The position numbers were made by a program, and so were the translations under genes. DNA of 64,000 nt, from assembly GCF_020535545.1 (NCBI RefSeq), contig NZ_CP084752.1, positions 620,001 through 684,000 of the forward strand, in the 5' to 3' direction. The notes beneath the pieces were generated by a model. It did not search any database, was not told where the DNA came from, and worked only from the letters and a program-made list of their open reading frames with translations. This document shows, one piece after another, positions 56,815 through 64,000 of the stretch. Origin of the DNA: Roseateles sp. XES5 (GTDB taxonomy: Bacteria > Pseudomonadota > Alphaproteobacteria > Rhizobiales > Rhizobiaceae). How positions within the stretch are numbered: the stretch's first letter is position 1; each line of letters begins with the position of its first letter.

Positions 56815-57474
56815 ATGCTCACCATCTACGGCGTCTACCGCTCCCGCGCCTCCCGCAACTACTGGCTGGCCGGCGAACTCGGCCTGCCCTTCGCCTCCGT
56901 GCCGGTCATCCAGGCCTACAGGCTGGAGGATGCGCAGGCTGCGGATGCGCCGCTCAACACGCAGTCGCCGGAGTTCCTCGCCGTCAACCCGACGGGCCTC
57001 ATCCCCTGCATCGACGACGGCGGCTTCGTGATGACCGAATCGCTGGCGATCAACCTCTATCTCGCCCGCAAGCATGGTGGTCCCCTCTCCGGCCAGACCA
57101 TCACGGAAGAGGCCGAGATGCTGCAATGGACGATGTGGGCGGCGACCGAGGTGGAGCCGCATTCCGTCAAGATCATCATGCTGCGCGACCCGGCCGTCCT
57201 CGCGAGCGAACAGGGGCGCATGACCATCCGCGCCGCCAACAAGGCGCTGAAGAAATGCTTCGAACGGTTCGACGCGCATCTGGCCGCCACCGGCCATGTC
57301 GTCGGCGACCGCTTCACCGTCGCCGACCTCAACCTTGCCGAGGTCTTCCGCTATGCCATGAGCCAGACGGCGCTGTTCGACGCGGCGCCCAACGTCAAGG
57401 CCTGGCTGGAGCGCTGCCAGGCGCGCCCCGCCTTCAAGGCGATGATGGAAGCGCGCTCGGGCGAGCCGGAATAA
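56815..57474 (+). CDS. Glutathione S-transferase family protein
   Basis: The 219-residue protein has an N-terminal thioredoxin-like domain ([19 protein letters not shown]) with [22 protein letters not shown] and a helical C-terminal domain ending in [16 protein letters not shown]. Arg/Ser replace the classical cysteine, so conjugation by serine or a structural role is likely. GCAGGAGG lies upstream of ATG 56815. Its end overlaps the convergent LysR gene by 41 bases. Confidence 0.9.
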   Translation: MLTIYGVYRSRASRNYWLAGELGLPFASVPVIQAYRLEDAQAADAPLNTQSPEFLAVNPTGLIPCIDDGGFVMTESLAINLYLARKHGGPLSGQTITEEAEMLQWTMWAATEVEPHSVKIIMLRDPAVLASEQGRMTIRAANKALKKCFERFDAHLAATGHVVGDRFTVADLNLAEVFRYAMSQTALFDAAPNVKAWLERCQARPAFKAMMEARSGEPE

Positions 57475-58375
57475 CGGCGCCGGCAAAGCTGTCCATATCC
57501 TCGGCGATGGCCGCCCGCAGCCATTGCTTGAAGAGCGCGACCTTGCGCGGCTCCGGCGCGTCCGGGGCCGTGACGAAATAATAGCCCATGCCGGTTTCCA
57601 CGCGGATGGGCACCGGCGCGACCAGCCGCCCCTCCTTCAGCGCCCAGGAAGCGAGCACCGGCCAGGCAAGCAGCACGCCCTGCCCCGCCAGCGCCGCGTC
57701 GAGGCAGAGCGAGGCATCGGAAAAGACGTGCCGGGCCCTGGGCGCCGGCACGTCGAGGCCCGCCGCCTTCAGCCAGTGCTCCCAGGTAAAGGCATCATTG
57801 CCATCGACGACCGCCGGCTGGTCGGCAAGGTCCTGCGGCGTCCGGATCTTTTCCGCCAGCGCCGGCGCGCAGACCGGGAACATGACCTGCGGGATCAGAT
57901 ACTCCGCCGCCACATCCGCCCAGCCGCCGGGGCCGACGCGAATGCCGAGATCGACATCGGACCGCGCCAGATCCACCAGCGTCGTCGTCGCCTCGATGCG
58001 CAGGCCGATATCGGGGTGCGCGGCGCTGAAGCGGTCGATGCGGTGGATGAGCCAGCGCGAGGCGAAGATCGGCGCGACGGAGATCGTCAGGATCGCATCG
58101 TCGCGGCGCTGCGTGGTGGCGACGGCCTCGGAAAGCTGGCGGAAGCCGGCGGAAAGGCGGGCGAGGAACGGCGCGCTCGACCCCGTCTCGCGCAGGCCCC
58201 GCGCGGTGCGCTCAAAGATCGCCCGGCCAAGCTGCTCCTCCGCCTTGATGACCTGCTGGCTGACCGCGCCGACGGTGACGCCAAGCTCCTCGGCGGCCGC
58301 CTGCAGCGAACCGAGCCGCCCCACCGCCTCCAGCGCGCGAAGCCCGTTCAGATGCACCCGATTGAGGTTCTTCAT
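57434..58375 (-). CDS. LysR-family regulator, GcvA-like
   Basis: The 313-residue protein starts [20 protein letters not shown], and its helix-turn-helix ([28 protein letters not shown]) with FERTARGL fits the GcvA/AmpR group. The effector domain is normal. It overlaps the convergent glutathione transferase gene at the 3' end and is divergent from a small DUF1127-like gene that may be its target. Confidence 0.91.
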   Translation of the reverse strand: MKNLNRVHLNGLRALEAVGRLGSLQAAAEELGVTVGAVSQQVIKAEEQLGRAIFERTARGLRETGSSAPFLARLSAGFRQLSEAVATTQRRDDAILTISVAPIFASRWLIHRIDRFSAAHPDIGLRIEATTTLVDLARSDVDLGIRVGPGGWADVAAEYLIPQVMFPVCAPALAEKIRTPQDLADQPAVVDGNDAFTWEHWLKAAGLDVPAPRARHVFSDASLCLDAALAGQGVLLAWPVLASWALKEGRLVAPVPIRVETGMGYYFVTAPDAPEPRKVALFKQWLRAAIAEDMDSFAGAVIPARPSALPSSP

Positions 58376-58478
58376 ATAGATTTCCTATAGTCGCCGCCTG
58401 AACTACTCGATTGCGGAAAGGGCGCTTCGGCGCGATTATCAGGCACCGTCAATCGTAACGAAGCGGAAGGAGAAGGCA

Positions 58479-58682
58479 ATGTTCAAGATTTTCTCCAGGC
58501 TGGCCACTCTTTTGCAGGCCGAAGCGGAGGCCGGGGACGCACCCGTCTGGATGCGCGATCCGCTGTCCCATCCCGATATCGAGGCGATGGATGCCCGTGC
58601 GCTCGGCGACCTGCCCTTCGGCCTGTTCCGCAGCCCCGCTCTTTGCGCCGACGCCGCCCCCAACGGGTGCCGCCCGGCCTGA
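58479..58682 (+). CDS. DUF1127/YjiS-like small protein
   Basis: The 67-residue protein reads MFKIFSRLATLLQAEAEA and then DPLSHPDIEAMDARALGDLPF, matching the core of short YjiS-like proteins that are common next to LysR genes in rhizobia. GGAG precedes the ATG. These proteins may bind RNA or act in phosphate and stress responses, but none is shown for this subtype. It is divergent from the LysR gene. Confidence 0.7.
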   Translation: MFKIFSRLATLLQAEAEAGDAPVWMRDPLSHPDIEAMDARALGDLPFGLFRSPALCADAAPNGCRPA

Positions 58683-58694
58683 TCCTCCCTCCCA

Positions 58695-58724
58695 ATGCCC
58701 GCCTTCCCGATGCCCGCCTTCCCG
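58695..58724. repeat. Tandem duplicate of 15 bases
   Basis: ATGCCCGCCTTCCCG occurs twice head to tail, followed by ATG, in the gap before the YjbR gene. No function is evident. Confidence 0.5.
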
Positions 58725-58754
58725 ATGTAAGCTCGTCGGGGAGGAGGCTCCTTC

Positions 58755-59102
58755 ATGGCTGACGACGACATCGACGCACTGCTCCTGCGCCTCCAGCGCC
58801 TTGCCGGCGACCTTGCGGGCGTGGAGACCGGCACGTCCTACGGCACGCCGGCTCTGAAGGTGGCGGGAAAACTGCTGGTGCGCATCAAGGATGCCGGGAC
58901 GCTGGTGCTGACGGCGGCGCTGGACGAGAAGGAGCGCCTGATCGAGATGGCGCCGGAGATCTACTACGAGACCGATCACTACAAGGGCTGGCCGGCGCTG
59001 CTGGTGCGCGCGGGCGCCATCGGCGACGACGAATTGCAGCACCGCCTTGCCGAGGCATGGCAGGCCCGCGCGCCGGCGAAACTGCGCAAGCGGCGCGATT
59101 GA
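58755..59102 (+). CDS. MmcQ/YjbR-family protein
   Basis: The 115-residue protein has the CyaY-like MmcQ/YjbR fold: LPGVE-type GVETGTSYGTPALKVAGKLLVRI and the end YYETDHYKGWPALLVRAG. The family may bind DNA, but its role is not established. GGAGG lies upstream. It ends in a convergent region with a strong hairpin. Confidence 0.88.
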   Translation: MADDDIDALLLRLQRLAGDLAGVETGTSYGTPALKVAGKLLVRIKDAGTLVLTAALDEKERLIEMAPEIYYETDHYKGWPALLVRAGAIGDDELQHRLAEAWQARAPAKLRKRRD

Positions 59103-59145
59103 CGGCAAGGCGTGACCTCCGGGGTCCCTTGGTGACCCTCTTGAT

Positions 59146-59173
59146 GGCCTCTCCCCGCGAACGGGGAGAGGCC
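59146..59173. terminator. Hairpin between YjbR and VOC genes
   Basis: GGCCTCTCCCCG and CGGGGAGAGGCC form a perfect 12-base stem with loop CGAA. It can serve both convergent genes. Confidence 0.6.
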
Positions 59174-59189
59174 GTATGAGGAAAGGCGA

Positions 59190-59585
59190 TCAGCCGCCCG
59201 ACTGGTCCATATGCATGAATTCCCAGACATTGCCGCTGATATCCTGGAAGGAGCAGCCATACATGGGGCCGAACTCCATGTTCGGCTTCCATTCGCGCCC
59301 GCCCGCGGCCAGCGCCTTGGCCTTCATGTCGTCGACCTCCTGGCGGCTCGCGGCGGAGAAGCAGGTGAGCGCCTGCGTCTGCTGTTCGGGATCGCCGACC
59401 TTGCCGGTGACGAACTGCGCGAACTTCTCCTCCGTCAGGTGCATGACGAAGATGTTCTCGTCCACCACCATGCAGGCGGCGGTGTCGTCGCTGAACTGCT
59501 CGTTGAAGGTGAAGCCGAGCGCGCCGAAGAAGCGGCGGGTGGCCGGCAGGTCCTTGACGGGAAGGTTGACGAAGATCATGCGCAT
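59190..59585 (-). CDS. VOC/glyoxalase-family protein
   Basis: The 131-residue protein reads MRMIFVNLPVKDLPATRRFFGALGF and ends GCSFQDISGNVWEFMHMD, a single VOC repeat pair typical of YaeR/PhnB-like members. It may be a lyase or a resistance protein; substrate unknown. AGGAGA precedes the ATG. It is convergent with YjbR and lies 96 bases downstream of the DUF4406 gene. Confidence 0.87.
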   Translation of the reverse strand: MRMIFVNLPVKDLPATRRFFGALGFTFNEQFSDDTAACMVVDENIFVMHLTEEKFAQFVTGKVGDPEQQTQALTCFSAASRQEVDDMKAKALAAGGREWKPNMEFGPMYGCSFQDISGNVWEFMHMDQSGG

Positions 59586-59681
59586 GGAAGTCTCCTGGTT
59601 CTCGTTGGCGATGCGGGTTTTTCCCGATCATACCACAAGGACGCGACAGGACGCCCCGTCCCGACATCGCCGACGAAAAAA

Positions 59682-60047
59682 TCATGCGGCCGCCGCGCAG
59701 CCCGGCACATCTTCCAGCCGGTGCCAGACCGGAATGCCCCGCTCGCGGGCGATGCGCACGTCGTTGTCCGCGCCGCTGGAATCGCCCGGCAGCCGCAGCA
59801 CGCCCTCGCAGAGCGCCAGAAGGCGATGGGCGACGGGATAGAAGATCTCCTCGTGCAGCGCGTCACCGATCGTCTTTCCGCCCGCCGCATGCCAGACGGG
59901 CAGCGCCACCCATTCGCCGATCATCGGCACGTGGCCGGCCTTGAACAGCGCATAGGACGGCGCCTCCAGCCGCTTCAGGTTCTCCGCCATTTTCACGGGG
60001 TCGTCCCCGGTGCCCGAGCGATACGGGCCGGCAATCAGGATCAACAT
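59682..60047 (-). CDS. DUF4406 protein, nucleoside-deoxyribosyltransferase-like
   Basis: The 121-residue protein reads MLILIAGPYRSGTGDDPVKM and later LRLPGDSSGADNDVRIARERGIPVW, matching the DUF4406/Rossmannoid fold of nucleoside 2-deoxyribosyltransferases. GAG-type SSGADND aligns with the substrate loop. It might cleave or exchange a nucleoside or sense a nucleotide sugar. GGAG precedes ATG 60047. It is divergent from a DeoR regulator. Confidence 0.8.
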   Translation of the reverse strand: MLILIAGPYRSGTGDDPVKMAENLKRLEAPSYALFKAGHVPMIGEWVALPVWHAAGGKTIGDALHEEIFYPVAHRLLALCEGVLRLPGDSSGADNDVRIARERGIPVWHRLEDVPGCAAAA

Positions 60048-60068
60048 GTCTTTTACTCCATACAGTTG

Positions 60069-60112
60069 CACGAATTATCCGGATTATTCTGGATATTTCA
60101 CGATTATTCGTG
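60069..60112. promoter_or_regulatory. Candidate DeoR operator region
   Basis: Between the DUF4406 and DeoR genes lie a palindrome CACGATTATTCGTG (60099-60112) and three ATTATYC units (60074, 60083, 60103). DeoR-family repressors bind such direct and inverted repeats. It can control both divergent genes. Confidence 0.55.
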
Positions 60113-60145
60113 TAGTTTCGTGCAGAGTCAAGACGGAGCCCGTTC

Positions 60146-60901
60146 ATGCTGACCAGCCAGAGAAAAGCCCTCATCACCCAGCGCCTCGCCCGCGACGGCG
60201 AAATCGTCGCCAAGACGCTGGCGGGTGAACTGGACCTGTCGGAGGACACGATCCGGCGGGATCTGCGGGAAATGGCGGCGGAGGGGCTGTTGAAGCGGGT
60301 GCATGGCGGCGCGCTGCCGTTGTCGCCGCCGCTGCCGGACTTTGCCGCGCGCCAGACGCTGGCGACCGACGAGAAGGCGGCGCTCGGCGCCCGCGCGGCG
60401 GCGATGATCGAGCCGGGACAGGTGGTCTTCCTCGACGGCGGCACGACGACGGCGGCGCTTGCCCGCGCCCTGCCGCGCGGCTTTGCCTTCACCGTCGTCA
60501 CGCACAGCCCGACGATCGCCTGCGAACTCGAGCGCCACCCCACCGCCGAGGTCGTGCTGGTCGGCGGCCGGCTCTACAAGCATTCCATGGTGACAGGCGG
60601 CGCGATGGCGCTGGACGCCATCGCCGGTCTCAAGGCCGATCTCTACTTCATGGGCGTGACGGCCGCCCATCCGACGCATGGGCTTTCCACCGGCGACATG
60701 GAAGAGGCCGCCACGAAGCGCGCCATCGCCGGCAATGCCGCCGCAACCTGGGTGCTGCTGACCACCGAAAAGCTCGGCCGCGCCTCCCCCTGGAAAATCC
60801 TGCCGCTGGCCGCCGCCGCCGGCCTCGTCGTGCCGAAAGGGCTGCCGGCGGAGACGCTCGCGCCCTATCGGGAACTCGGCGTCGACATCGTCGAGGCGTG
60901 A
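60146..60901 (+). CDS. DeoR/GlpR-family regulator
   Basis: The 251-residue protein has the DeoR helix-turn-helix (VAKTLAGELDLSEDTIRRDLREMAAEGLLKRVHGGAL) and a sugar-phosphate sensor domain with FLDGGTTTAALARALP and FMGVTAAHPTHGLS. It likely represses the divergent DUF4406 gene until a sugar or nucleoside phosphate accumulates. Its end touches the convergent asparaginase gene. Confidence 0.92.
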   Translation: MLTSQRKALITQRLARDGEIVAKTLAGELDLSEDTIRRDLREMAAEGLLKRVHGGALPLSPPLPDFAARQTLATDEKAALGARAAAMIEPGQVVFLDGGTTTAALARALPRGFAFTVVTHSPTIACELERHPTAEVVLVGGRLYKHSMVTGGAMALDAIAGLKADLYFMGVTAAHPTHGLSTGDMEEAATKRAIAGNAAATWVLLTTEKLGRASPWKILPLAAAAGLVVPKGLPAETLAPYRELGVDIVEA

Positions 60902-61909
60902 TCAGGCCGTCAGCGCGTCCGTCACCCTGACATCGCCGACATGGATGCCGTTCCAGTTGGACATGGAGCGGTTGGCCTGGGCGAGCAGCGCGGCGTGAAG
61001 GTCCGGCTCGTCGGCGAAGAAGCGGGCGAGCGTCGCGGCCACCATGCTTTCGGCGGCGCGGGTGGCGCCGTCCTCGCATTTCAGCGCGATGGCGATGCCC
61101 TTTTCCGGAATGGCGGCGCAGAAGACGCCCTCGGCCCCCGTCTTGGCGAAGATGCGGCCGGGCGCGGTCTTCATCAGGCGCGTGCAGGCGCGCTTGGTGC
61201 CGGCGACGAAGAAGGGCTCGGCCATGCAGGCATCGATCAGGCGGCGCGCGGCTTTCGCGCGTTCGGGCGCAAGGCCGGTGCCCGTCGCCATCTTCGCAAA
61301 ACCGTGGGCAAGGCTCTTCAGCGGCATCGCATAGGTCGGGATGGAGCAGCCGTCGACGCCGCAATTGTCGACCGCCAGCGCCGCCCCCGTCAGGCTTTCC
61401 ATGACGCCGCGGATTTCGGCCTGCACGGGATGTTCGTAGCGCACATAGCCCTTGAGGCCCGTGCCGGCGTGGCAGGCGGTGCAGACGAAGCCGGCATGTT
61501 TGCCCGAGCAATTGTTGTGCAGCGCGCCGGGCTGGTCGAGACTGCGCGCCTGGCGGATCAGCACGGGCTGGTCGAAGGACCAGTGGGCGCCGCATTCCAG
61601 CACGCTCTCGTCGACACCGGCGGCGGCAAGCATGTCTCCGGCAAGGCGGACATGCTCCGGCTCGCCGCTGTGCGAGGAACAGGCGAGCGCCAGTTCCTTC
61701 GCGCCGAAGCCATAGGCATCGGCCGCGCCGCCTTCGACCAGCGGCAGGCCCTGCATCGCCTTGCAGGCCGAGCGCGGGAAGACGCCTGCCTCGATATCTC
61801 CCTGCGAAAACACCACCTTGCCGTCGCCATCGACCGCGACGACCATGCCGCGATGGCGGCTTTCCACGAGATTGCCACGGGTGACTTCGACAAGGACGGG
61901 GTTTGCCAT
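60902..61909 (-). CDS. L-asparaginase, Rhizobium etli type II family
   Basis: The 335-residue protein has the catalytic Ser47-x-x-Lys50 (RSACK) of the ReAII family, unrelated to E. coli asparaginase, plus NNCSGKHAGF and DNCGVDGCSIP cysteine motifs that bind zinc. It hydrolyses asparagine to aspartate and ammonia in the cytoplasm. The start at 61909 has GAGGG seven bases before; ATG 61915 is less well placed. Confidence 0.92.
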   Translation of the reverse strand: MANPVLVEVTRGNLVESRHRGMVVAVDGDGKVVFSQGDIEAGVFPRSACKAMQGLPLVEGGAADAYGFGAKELALACSSHSGEPEHVRLAGDMLAAAGVDESVLECGAHWSFDQPVLIRQARSLDQPGALHNNCSGKHAGFVCTACHAGTGLKGYVRYEHPVQAEIRGVMESLTGAALAVDNCGVDGCSIPTYAMPLKSLAHGFAKMATGTGLAPERAKAARRLIDACMAEPFFVAGTKRACTRLMKTAPGRIFAKTGAEGVFCAAIPEKGIAIALKCEDGATRAAESMVAATLARFFADEPDLHAALLAQANRSMSNWNGIHVGDVRVTDALTA

Positions 61910-61994
61910 GATCATGCCCTCAAATTTCCGCGTTCCGCTGCGGTATTATCCGGAATTCGCGCGCCTGCCCACTCGGTTTCGGAGAGCCCCCCGC

Positions 61995-62732
61995 ATGAAA
62001 TTGCTGCGAAACGTCCTTGTCCTCTTCCTCGTGCTCTATCTCATGCCGGCGCTCGCCTCGGCGGGCTACTGGTACATCAAGGACCGCCCGGCAAACTGGC
62101 GGGAGGCCGACTGGTCCTCCGCCGGCATCCTGCCGAAGCCGAAGGACATGCCGCAGGCGACGATCCACATCTTCTCCGCCGCGACCGGCGGCATGAAGGG
62201 CGCGGTGGCGAGCCACGCCTGGATCGTCACCAAGGAGGCGAACGCGCTCGCCTATAACCGCTACGACAAGGTGGGCTGGGGCAAGCCGGTGCGCCGCAAC
62301 GCCTATGCGCCCGACGCCTACTGGTATTCCAACACGCCGCACGTGGTGGTGAGCGTCAGCGGCGAGCAGGCGGCCCGGCTGATCCCGAAGATCGAGAAGG
62401 CCATCGCCGCCTATCCCTATGCCACGCCCGGCGCCTACCGCATCTGGCCGGGGCCGAACTCCAACACCTTCGTCGCCCATGTGCTGCGCTCCGTGCCGGA
62501 ACTCGGCGTCGTGCTGCCGCCCGACGCGGTGGGCCGCGACTACCTGCCGGACGGCAGGCTCTTCGCCCTGGACCCCGACGGCAAGGACGTGCATGCCACG
62601 CTCTACGGCCTGCTCGGCGTTTCCGCCGGGCTGCGCTCGGGGCTGGAACTGCACATCATGGGCCTCGTCGCCGGCGTCGACTTCCAGCGACCGGCGATCA
62701 AGATACCCGCCATCGGGCGGATCGGCATCTGA
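61995..62732 (+). CDS. DUF3750 exported or membrane protein
   Basis: The 245-residue protein has one N-terminal hydrophobic segment (VLVLFLVLYLMPALASAGYW) and a DUF3750 domain with FSAATGGMKGAVASHAWIVTK and WPGPNSNTFVAHVLR. The SHAW and NTFVAH motifs with histidine, aspartate and asparagine suggest an NlpC-like hydrolase fold, but no activity is shown. It is convergent with the sigma factor gene, 9 bases apart. Confidence 0.85.
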   Translation: MKLLRNVLVLFLVLYLMPALASAGYWYIKDRPANWREADWSSAGILPKPKDMPQATIHIFSAATGGMKGAVASHAWIVTKEANALAYNRYDKVGWGKPVRRNAYAPDAYWYSNTPHVVVSVSGEQAARLIPKIEKAIAAYPYATPGAYRIWPGPNSNTFVAHVLRSVPELGVVLPPDAVGRDYLPDGRLFALDPDGKDVHATLYGLLGVSAGLRSGLELHIMGLVAGVDFQRPAIKIPAIGRIGI

Positions 62733-62741
62733 GGCCGCCCC

Positions 62742-63604
62742 TCAGAGATAATCCACCGTCATGGCAGCGATGCGGGCCGGGTCGGCGATCGATTCGATCC
62801 CGACGATCCGGTCGTCTTCCACATCCATGACGACGATGACCCGCAGTTCGCCGCCGAGAATGACGGCAAGCCCGAGCACACCATCGATGCGCGCGAGCCT
62901 TGCAGCGGTCGCCTTGCCCTTGAAGGTCGTCGCCACGGCCTCGGCCCCGTGGATTTCGGCGAGCGAACCGAGCCGCACCGCGTCGGCATCCGCATGGAAG
63001 ACGACATCGGGATCGAGCACGGCGAGCAGGCCGGAGAAATCGCCGTCGCGCGAGGCCGCGAGAAAGGCGGCGACGACGCCCTTGCGGCGCTCGTAATCGG
63101 CCGACGGCGTTTCCGGCAGGCCCTGCACGCGGCGGCGGGCGCGGCTGGCGAGCTGGCGGGCGGCGACGGGGGAGCGGTCGACGATGCGGCCGATCTCCTC
63201 GAAGGGCACGTCGAACATGTCATGCAGCACGAAGGCGAGACGTTCGGCCGGCGCAAGGCGCTCCAGCACCACGAGAAGCGCAAGCCCGACGGAATCGGCC
63301 AGCGCCGCCTGCTCGTCCGCCAACGCGCCCGGGTCGGCATGCTGCGCTTCGCCGGCATCGCCCTCGATCGGTTCTTCGCCGCGGCGCGTACGGGCGCGCA
63401 GCATGTCGAGGCAGATGCGGCCGACGACGGTGGTCAGCCAACCGGCCGGATTGTCGACGCCCTCGCCCGCCCGCTCCAGCGCAGCCAGGCCTCCTGCACC
63501 ATGTCCTCGGCCTCGGCGCGCGAGCCCAGCATGCGGTAGGCCAGGGCGCGCAGGCGGCCCCGCTCGGCCTCGAAACGCTCGGTCCAAAACTTTTTTTCGC
63601 TCAT
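62742..63604 (-). CDS. ECF sigma factor with SnoaL domain (SigJ-like), frameshifted in this sequence
   Basis: From ATG 63604 the protein reads MSEKKFWTERFEAERGRLRA, then ALAYRMLGSRAEAEDMVQEAWLRW, a sigma region 2. Near 63480 the frame is lost; the continuation ERAGEGVDNPAGWLTTVVGR is in another frame. Adding one G gives 287 residues with region 4 (IGRIVDRSPVAARQLASRAR) and a C-terminal SnoaL-like domain, as in ECF41. The part before the break (63480-63590) has foreign-looking codons. ECF41 factors usually control the divergent carboxymuconolactone-decarboxylase-like gene found here. I think the gene is intact in the organism. Confidence 0.88.
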
Positions 63605-63712
63605 CAGTCACACTCCTTCGTCCAGCGGCGTCATGGCCATGACGAACGAAGCCGCACCGGTGTGACAGGGCTCGCAACCGTCGAAGCGAAAAACAGTGCA
63701 AGGAGCACCGAA

Positions 63713-64000
63713 ATGCAATCCCGTATGAACAACATCGTTGCCGTTCTCCCCGATGTCATGGCCGCCATGGGCGCCCTCCAGGGCGCCGCGCAGAAGACCG
63801 GCCTGCCGGAAAAGACCGCCCATCTCGTGCAGCTTCGCGCCAGCCAGATCAACGGCTGCGGCTTCTGCGTCGATCTGCATCCGCGCATGATGAAGAAGGC
63901 TGGCGAGACGGACCGGCGCATTCTGTCCGTCGCCGCCTGGCGCGAGGCGCCGTTCTATACGGATGCAGAGCGCGCGGCGCTGGCCCTGACCGAGGCGCTG
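63713..64000 (+). CDS. Carboxymuconolactone decarboxylase/AhpD-like protein (partial)
   Basis: The visible 96 codons read MQSRMNNIVAVLPDVMAAMG and contain the AhpD CxxC motif in INGCGFCVDLHPRMM, which provides peroxide-reducing cysteines. AAGGAG precedes the ATG. The gene runs off the right edge. It is divergent from an ECF41-type sigma factor, its known regulatory partner, so it is probably activated by that factor. Confidence 0.9.
   Translation, partial: MQSRMNNIVAVLPDVMAAMGALQGAAQKTGLPEKTAHLVQLRASQINGCGFCVDLHPRMMKKAGETDRRILSVAAWREAPFYTDAERAALALTEAL

Noticed and set aside
58695..58724. Tandem ATGCCCGCCTTCCCG units as a coding repeat
   Set aside because: Only two copies in a short gap, with no open frame of use.

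Overview
The window reads as a chromosomal stretch of a high-GC alphaproteobacterium of the Rhizobiales, most likely Rhizobiaceae (a Shinella- or Ensifer-like organism is my guess; I cannot fix the genus from sequence alone). Support comes from the gene content (HdaA-Ppk-Ppx cluster beside purMN, a DctA permease, a Rhizobium etli-type asparaginase, a chemoreceptor with a CheR-docking tail, a Tat-exported beta-helix protein of a type seen in Rhizobiales) and from intergenic repeats of rhizobial type.

Layout. 1-8.8 kb: metabolic and transport genes (class IV aminotransferase, acetyltransferase, alcohol dehydrogenase, haloacid dehalogenase, trans-aconitate methyltransferase, a LysR/MFS/aldo-keto reductase group, a second MFS with a ClbS-like gene). 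8.8-15.3 kb: HerA-type ATPase, ABC-F protein with a possible leader ORF, an Xre-RES toxin-antitoxin pair, an ArsR-glyoxalase pair and a small exported peptide. 15.5-21 kb: chemoreceptor, organic peroxide defence (ohr/ohrR), and a membrane histidine kinase with a FixL-like PAS domain overlapping a single-domain response regulator. 21-29 kb: MFS, multicopper oxidase, RNase D, DctA with a divergent LysR, DUF2000/AraC pair. 29-37.6 kb: housekeeping polyphosphate, replication-control and purine genes. 37.7-41.3 kb: L,D-transpeptidase, glutathionyl-hydroquinone reductase, ureohydrolase and a probable small RNA. 41.3-45.5 kb: glycerol-3-phosphate-type ABC transporter ugpBAEC. 46-50 kb: a phosphatase, an ATP-dependent DNA ligase with its partner nuclease, a MarR regulator. 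50-64 kb: cyclic-di-GMP enzyme, copper/iron envelope genes, GST/LysR, DeoR with a DUF4406 protein, asparaginase, and an ECF sigma factor divergent from a carboxymuconolactone-decarboxylase-like gene.

The strongest unexplained signal is not a classical system. At least six genes contain internal segments of a few hundred bases whose codon use (Leu almost only CTG, Val mostly GTG, Gly GGC) differs sharply from the flanks and resembles a betaproteobacterium. In three of them an indel sits at the segment edge and breaks or scrambles the reading frame (herA-like, ugpC, the ECF sigma factor). Two further genes (ABC-F, ohrR) are broken by what looks like one missing C in a run of six. I infer that the sequence is a draft from a mixed sample with cross-species consensus errors plus homopolymer errors, although real gene conversion is not excluded. 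Biologically, the best follow-ups are the FixL-like membrane kinase, the small RNA at about 41.16-41.27 kb, the leader peptide and hairpin before the ABC-F gene, and the self-contained promoter/operator palindrome of the Xre-RES pair.
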